This document shows positions 6,854 through 9,706 of a DNA stretch of 9,706 nt, one piece after another; positions within the stretch are counted from its first letter, which is position 1, and each line of letters starts with the position of its first letter. Below the pieces are notes generated by a model. It was given only the letters and a program-made list of their open reading frames with translations, did no database searches and was not told the DNA's origin. Origin of the DNA: an uncultured Granulicatella sp. (lineage in GTDB: Bacteria > Bacillota > Bacilli > Lactobacillales > Aerococcaceae); the NCBI GenBank assembly GCA_947254045.1, contig CAMYBO010000039.1, positions 1 through 9,706 on the forward strand, written 5' to 3'. The translations under genes were made by a program, and so were the position numbers.

Positions 6854-7800
6854 AAATCAGAAAATTATTAACAGTCGGTTTATTATCATTAGTAGGTTTT
6901 GCAGGATGTTCAACAAACACAACATCTACATCTACAACTACAACAAAAAGTAATGAACCTAAAAAAGTACAAGTAGTAGCAACAAACTCTATCATTTATG
7001 ATATTACAAAAAACGTTGCTGGGGATTTAGCGGACATTCACAGTATTGTTCCAGTTGGACAAGATCCACACGAATATGAACCATTACCACAAGATGTTCA
7101 AAAAATTCAGGATGCAGATCTAATTTTCTATAATGGAATTAACTTGGAAAATGCAGATGATGCTTGGTTTACAAAAATGGTTAAAAATGCTAATAAAGTA
7201 GCAAATAAAGATTACTTTGCAGTAAGTGATGGAGTAGAAGTGATTTACCTTGAAGGAGCAAAAGAAAAAGGTAAAGAAGATCCTCACGCATGGTTAAACA
7301 TCGAAAATGGTGTGATTTATGCTAAAAACATTGCAAAACAATTAATTGCAAAAGATCCAGAACATAAAGATACTTACCAAAAAAATCTTGATAAATATGT
7401 TGCTGAATTGGAAAAATTAGATAAAGACGCAAAAGAACGTCTTGCTAAAATTCCAGAAGAGAAAAAATTAATTGTTACGAGTGAAGGTTGCTTCAAGTAC
7501 TTCTCTAAAGCTTATGGAGTTCCATCAGCTTACATCTGGGAAATTAATACAGAAGAAGAAGGTACTCCTGATCAAACAACTCGTTTAGTAGAAATTCTTA
7601 AAAAATCTAAAGTTCCTTCATTATTCGTTGAATCAAGTGTTGATGAACGTCCAATGAAGACAGTTTCAAATGAATCAGGTATTCCTATTTATTCAACAAT
7701 CTTTACTGACTCAATTGCTGAAAAAGGTAAAGATGGTGACAGCTACTTAAGCATGATGAAATGGAACTTAACAAAAATTATTGAAGGTTTAGAAAAATAA
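6850..7800 (+). CDS. psaA: Manganese-binding lipoprotein of the ABC transporter
   Basis: Membrane-anchored extracellular solute-binding protein that captures Mn(II) for PsaBC, of the cluster A-I (cluster 9) family. A signal peptide (1-19) ends at the lipidated C20. The lipobox is FAGC, with Phe where Leu is usual. A Ser/Thr-rich linker (21-34) follows. The four metal ligands H74, H146, E212 and D287 are in DPHEYEP, DPHAWLN, TSEGCF and FTDSIA. Each is offset by exactly 7 from pneumococcal PsaA (H67, H139, E205, D280), so the extra 7 residues lie in the N-terminal part. Near-identical stretches such as EINTEEEGTP support manganese rather than the AdcA zinc branch, which carries a His-rich loop absent here. 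It is last in the operon. The pneumococcal psaD (tpx) does not follow; an integrated element does. Confidence 0.96.
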   Translation: MKIRKLLTVGLLSLVGFAGCSTNTTSTSTTTTKSNEPKKVQVVATNSIIYDITKNVAGDLADIHSIVPVGQDPHEYEPLPQDVQKIQDADLIFYNGINLENADDAWFTKMVKNANKVANKDYFAVSDGVEVIYLEGAKEKGKEDPHAWLNIENGVIYAKNIAKQLIAKDPEHKDTYQKNLDKYVAELEKLDKDAKERLAKIPEEKKLIVTSEGCFKYFSKAYGVPSAYIWEINTEEEGTPDQTTRLVEILKKSKVPSLFVESSVDERPMKTVSNESGIPIYSTIFTDSIAEKGKDGDSYLSMMKWNLTKIIEGLEK

Positions 7801-7841
7801 TAAAGCAGTCTAATAGTATGGTGAGCTATAAAACTGCAAAT

Positions 7842-7870
7842 AAGCCAGGGGTGAAACCCCTGGCTTTTTT
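7842..7870 (+). terminator. Terminator of the psaBCA operon
   Basis: Perfect 10-bp stem AAGCCAGGGG (7842-7851) with CCCCTGGCTT (7857-7866), loop TGAAA, then T-run to 7870. This is the strongest terminator in the window. It marks the end of the core chromosome segment before the integrase region. Confidence 0.92.
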
Positions 7871-7961
7871 GTGTTTAATAAAAAGATCATTAAATAAATA
7901 GCTTTTAACAACGCCACCTGAGAGCTTTTATCCTGTTGATATATCAACGTTTCTAGCTATT
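7871..7961. other. Probable attachment-site region at the left end of an integrated element
   Basis: This stretch lies between the psaA terminator and the 3' end of the integrase, the usual place for attL or attR. It contains a 14-bp perfect palindrome GTTGATATATCAAC (7935-7948), an 8-bp direct repeat AGCTTTTA (7900-7907 and 7923-7930) and an inverted pair AAATAGCT/AGCTATTT (7896-7903 and 7955-7962). No tRNA gene is present. The exact core cannot be fixed without the other junction. Confidence 0.4.
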
Positions 7962-9044
7962 TTGTTCCGTGGTTGTTCCGTGATTTAATATACTCATGAT
8001 TTTTTGATTGTCCATTTCTTCTAATTCTTTGATAACGTGACCATACGTATTTAAAGTAATATTTGGGTCTGCATGACCTAATCGTTTGCTAACTGAAAGT
8101 AATTGTACACCTTTGGATAATAATATACTTGCATGGGTATGTCTTAGAGCATGAAACGTAATATTAGAATCTACACCAGCTCGTTTTAATGCAGAGTGTA
8201 AAGTTTTATTTACTGCATTGTTACTGATGGTTTCAAAAACTCTCTCGTGGTCTCGTGGTAGTGTATCTAATAAATTTAATAATTTTTGTGGCACTTCAAT
8301 TTTACGTTTTGAATTTTTAGTTTTACCGTCCGTATAATCATTTGTAAAATGATAGTCGAACCCTTTCTCGATTTTGATTGTACGATTTTGAAAGTCGACA
8401 CAATCCCAAGTCATTCCCAAACACTCCCCAAACCTAGCTCCAGTATACATAGCAAATAATATAATGTATCTAGATACGTATGTAGTTTGAATACCATCTA
8501 ATAAAGCTTGTTCTAGTTTACAAAATTCGTCATAATTCAAAAATTTATCTTCTTCTTTTTTGGTTAAGTTATCCAATCCTTTTATGACTGCTGAATTTGT
8601 TGGATCTTGTAATAAAATATTTGTATTTATAGCATATTTGACAACAGCACGTACATACGAATGGTATTTTTTAACAGTTGCTTTGGAACGTTTTTTGGCT
8701 ATGGTATTCAAAAATTCTTGATAATTTTCATGAGTTATATCTTTGAGCATTAAATTATAATGATTTCTTACATAGTTTATAACAGTATTCATTTTATGTA
8801 TGGTTTTAATAGATACTGTATCATCTTTATATAACTTCCGCCAATTTTCCATGTAATCAGCCAAATAGATTTTTTCTTTAGAGAAATTCTTACCAATCAA
8901 CATTTCATTTTCTCGTTTAACTGATGCATCTTTAGCTTCTGCTTTGGTCTTGAATCCACTTTTAGAAACTGCTTTTTGCTTTCCGTTGTCGTAATAGTAG
9001 ACTTTATACGCCCAAGTTTTGCCACGTTTATAGATACTTGCCAT
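7953..9044 (-). CDS. int: Tyrosine-family site-specific integrase (phage or integrative element)
   Basis: DNA recombinase that would integrate and excise the element of which this is the edge. I choose the ATG at 9042-9044 (363 residues, starting MASIYKRGK) over the one 9 bases upstream. AAAGGA (9053-9058 complement) is 8 bases from the inner start but overlaps the outer one. In the longer numbering, the arm-binding AP2-like domain is about 4-50, the SAM-like core-binding domain about 60-155 and the catalytic domain about 170-350. Catalytic residues are R207 (GARFGE), a lysine near 246-249, H301 and R304 (HALRH), H327 (LGHAD) and nucleophile Y337 (NTYGH). All are intact. It points towards the psaA terminator, as integrases usually do towards their att site. 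Confidence 0.93.
   Translation of the reverse strand: MASIYKRGKTWAYKVYYYDNGKQKAVSKSGFKTKAEAKDASVKRENEMLIGKNFSKEKIYLADYMENWRKLYKDDTVSIKTIHKMNTVINYVRNHYNLMLKDITHENYQEFLNTIAKKRSKATVKKYHSYVRAVVKYAINTNILLQDPTNSAVIKGLDNLTKKEEDKFLNYDEFCKLEQALLDGIQTTYVSRYIILFAMYTGARFGECLGMTWDCVDFQNRTIKIEKGFDYHFTNDYTDGKTKNSKRKIEVPQKLLNLLDTLPRDHERVFETISNNAVNKTLHSALKRAGVDSNITFHALRHTHASILLSKGVQLLSVSKRLGHADPNITLNTYGHVIKELEEMDNQKIMSILNHGTTTEQNS
7962..7982. repeat. Tandem 10-bp repeat TTGTTCCGTG, possible integrase arm sites
   Basis: TTGTTCCGTG occurs at 7962-7971 and 7973-7982, an 11-bp period, inside the last codons of the integrase gene and next to the presumed attachment core. Tandem direct repeats at this position are typical of arm-type sites bound by the integrase N-terminal domain. 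They could also be coincidental coding sequence (HGTTTEQ). Confidence 0.4.
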
Positions 9045-9045
9045 A

Positions 9046-9074
9046 TTTACCATCCTTTCTTTTTGTGGTAAAAT
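9046..9074 (+). promoter_or_regulatory. Possible plus-strand promoter between int and abi
   Basis: TTTACC (9046-9051), a 17-bp spacer and TAAAAT (9069-9074) with TG at 9066-9067 form a sigma-A-like extended -10 promoter. It is directed away from int and towards the terminator at 9118-9160. It overlaps the int start and RBS region, so it could also affect int expression. AT-rich DNA yields such matches by chance. Confidence 0.35.
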
Positions 9075-9100
9075 AGGGCATATTAAATAGCCCTATTTTA
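9069..9100. repeat. 11-bp perfect inverted repeat upstream of int
   Basis: TAAAATAGGGC (9069-9079) and GCCCTATTTTA (9090-9100) are exact reverse complements around a 10-base AT loop. With no T-tract on either strand it is not a standard terminator. It lies just upstream of the int RBS, so it could be an operator or a structured leader of the int message. Confidence 0.7.
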
Positions 9101-9160
9101 GGGTGATTTTTGATATTTACCACACTGCATCCGCCAAGATTAATAGTGTGGTATTTTTTT
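9081..9160 (+). ncRNA. Candidate small RNA, about 80 nt, between int and abi
   Basis: If the promoter at 9046-9074 is used, a transcript would start near 9081 and end at the T-run 9154-9160, with no ORF inside. Its 3' half would be the hairpin 9118-9153. It would be convergent with the abi gene, ending at the abi stop codon. This is a prediction from a promoter-like match plus a terminator; no RNA family is recognised. Confidence 0.25.
9118..9160 (+). terminator. Plus-strand terminator-like hairpin at the 3' end of abi
   Basis: TACCACACT (9118-9126) pairs perfectly with AGTGTGGTA (9145-9153), with an 18-base loop and then seven T (9154-9160). The T-run touches the abi stop codon (9159-9161). 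On the minus strand no T-tract follows the hairpin, so it fits plus-strand rather than abi termination. Confidence 0.55.
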
Positions 9161-9659
9161 ATGAAATTTGAGGTAGAGGATCATTATCGTGCCAATTTTT
9201 AGGGAACCCGTATTTTTCTAAAACAGTATTAAAATCTACTGAATGTATTTTCTTACTGGTAGTTCTAAATCTTTTTCGCAAAGTGTTGTTAAGAACTCTA
9301 AATTCATCAGGATGAATAAGCGATTGAAGAGATAAAAATATAGCAAAAAAATTCGAACGTGTATCATTTCGGTCTGTTATGCCATCATAAATTTCTGGAA
9401 TATATGGGATACTATCTCGCGTTTTAAAATCCCATAGTTTATTATTATGAGCGCAACAATTTCTAAGTTCATTGACACAATGCAGTATTATATCAACAGT
9501 ATTTGGAGCTAATTTATTATTTATATTTCCACTATTATTACTTGCAATGTATTCAGATAAGTAGTCAGCAACACTCAATCTTATATCAGCTTTTGAATAT
9601 TTATACATATATTTAACATCACCGAATGTTAATTCATTAATAATCACCCATAACGGTAC
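9159..9659 (-). CDS. Abi_2 (AbiD/AbiF-like) abortive-infection HEPN protein, 5' end missing
   Basis: The last 166 residues of a phage-defence protein of the Abi_2 family, whose members are usually about 300 residues. About half is therefore lost at the contig end. Recognisable are the PLWVIINELTFGD segment at the start of the fragment and the conserved ELRNCCAHNNKLW block. The latter holds an R-x4-H motif (R66 and H71 of the fragment, codons at 9462-9464 and 9447-9449) typical of HEPN RNases. Family members act as toxins that arrest growth on phage infection, probably by cutting RNA. The frame is open to position 9659. An apparent GTG start in the adapter (giving MYKRQ) is an artefact. It lies upstream of int on the same strand, where prophages and integrative elements often carry defence cargo. 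Confidence 0.85.
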   Translation of the reverse strand, partial: VPLWVIINELTFGDVKYMYKYSKADIRLSVADYLSEYIASNNSGNINNKLAPNTVDIILHCVNELRNCCAHNNKLWDFKTRDSIPYIPEIYDGITDRNDTRSNFFAIFLSLQSLIHPDEFRVLNNTLRKRFRTTSKKIHSVDFNTVLEKYGFPKNWHDNDPLPQIS

Positions 9660-9706
9660 CTGTCTCTTATACACATCTCCGAGCCCACGAGACTATTGCG
9701 CTCATC
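9660..9706. other. Nextera sequencing adapter (not genomic DNA)
   Basis: 9660-9678 is the Tn5 mosaic end CTGTCTCTTATACACATCT. 9679-9693 (CCGAGCCCACGAGAC) completes the Nextera read-2 adapter. 9694-9703 fits a 10-base i7 index (TATTGCGCTC). ATC at 9704-9706 matches the first bases of the P7 tail. The biological sequence ends at 9659, give or take one base. Confidence 0.98.

Noticed and set aside
6810..6995. A 61-codon minus-strand frame across the psaC-psaA junction
   Set aside because: The Val/Asp repeats simply mirror the Thr-rich linker codons of psaA, and it overlaps two real genes.
7842..7870. psaA terminator acting also for the minus-strand integrase
   Set aside because: The stem works on both strands, but the minus-strand side is followed by only a broken T-tract, so bidirectional use is weakly supported.
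9045..9053. The upstream ATG at 9051-9053 as integrase start (366 residues)
   Set aside because: The AAAGGA ribosome binding site runs into that ATG, whereas it is well spaced from the ATG at 9042-9044, which also gives the usual MASIxKRG start.
1..9659. CRISPR array, tRNA or rRNA genes, and insertion sequences
   Set aside because: No regular repeat-spacer pattern, cloverleaf sequence, rRNA-like sequence or transposase frame was seen on either strand.

Overview
The window is AT-rich DNA from a low-GC Gram-positive bacterium, almost certainly a member of the Lactobacillales. The manganese-transport lipoprotein is very close to streptococcal PsaA, and NanE, GpmA and the glucose-family PTS protein are typical of the order. 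NagB, however, departs from the usual Streptococcus sequence. I therefore lean towards a relative such as the Granulicatella/Carnobacteriaceae group, with low confidence. The right edge is a contig end: the last 47 bases are Illumina Nextera adapter, not genome.

Layout. Positions 1-54 hold the tail of an unidentified plus-strand gene, followed by a terminator. nagB (247-954) and gpmA (1013-1705) follow with no terminator between them, then a terminator. The 259-base gap before nanE carries three identical-spaced TGAAA-N4-TTTCT boxes and a good promoter. nanE (1965-2639) and a glucose-family PTS EIICB (2666-4171) form a two-gene operon closed by a strong terminator. A RpiR-family regulator (4293-5123) has its own promoter and terminator. 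A manganese ABC transporter operon in the order ATPase-permease-lipoprotein (psaB-psaC-psaA, 5296-7800) sits behind two DtxR-type operator candidates. It has overlapping genes and ends in a perfect hairpin terminator.

The accessory part starts right after that terminator. A tyrosine integrase on the minus strand (7953-9044) points at a repeat-rich stretch that is the likely attachment end. Upstream of the integrase, on the same strand, is the 3' part of an Abi_2-family HEPN abortive-infection gene (9159-9659), cut off by the contig end. This looks like the left edge of a prophage or other integrative element. The integrase-abi gap contains two strong hairpins and a possible small plus-strand RNA.

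How the genes fit together. The PTS probably imports and phosphorylates N-acetylmannosamine or a related amino sugar. NanE converts ManNAc-6-P to GlcNAc-6-P. NagA, which is not in the window, would deacetylate it, and NagB gives fructose-6-P plus ammonia. GpmA belongs to lower glycolysis. No sialic acid lyase (nanA) or ManNAc kinase (nanK) is present here, so the local set fits use of free amino sugar brought in already phosphorylated. The psaBCA operon is a separate metal-supply unit.
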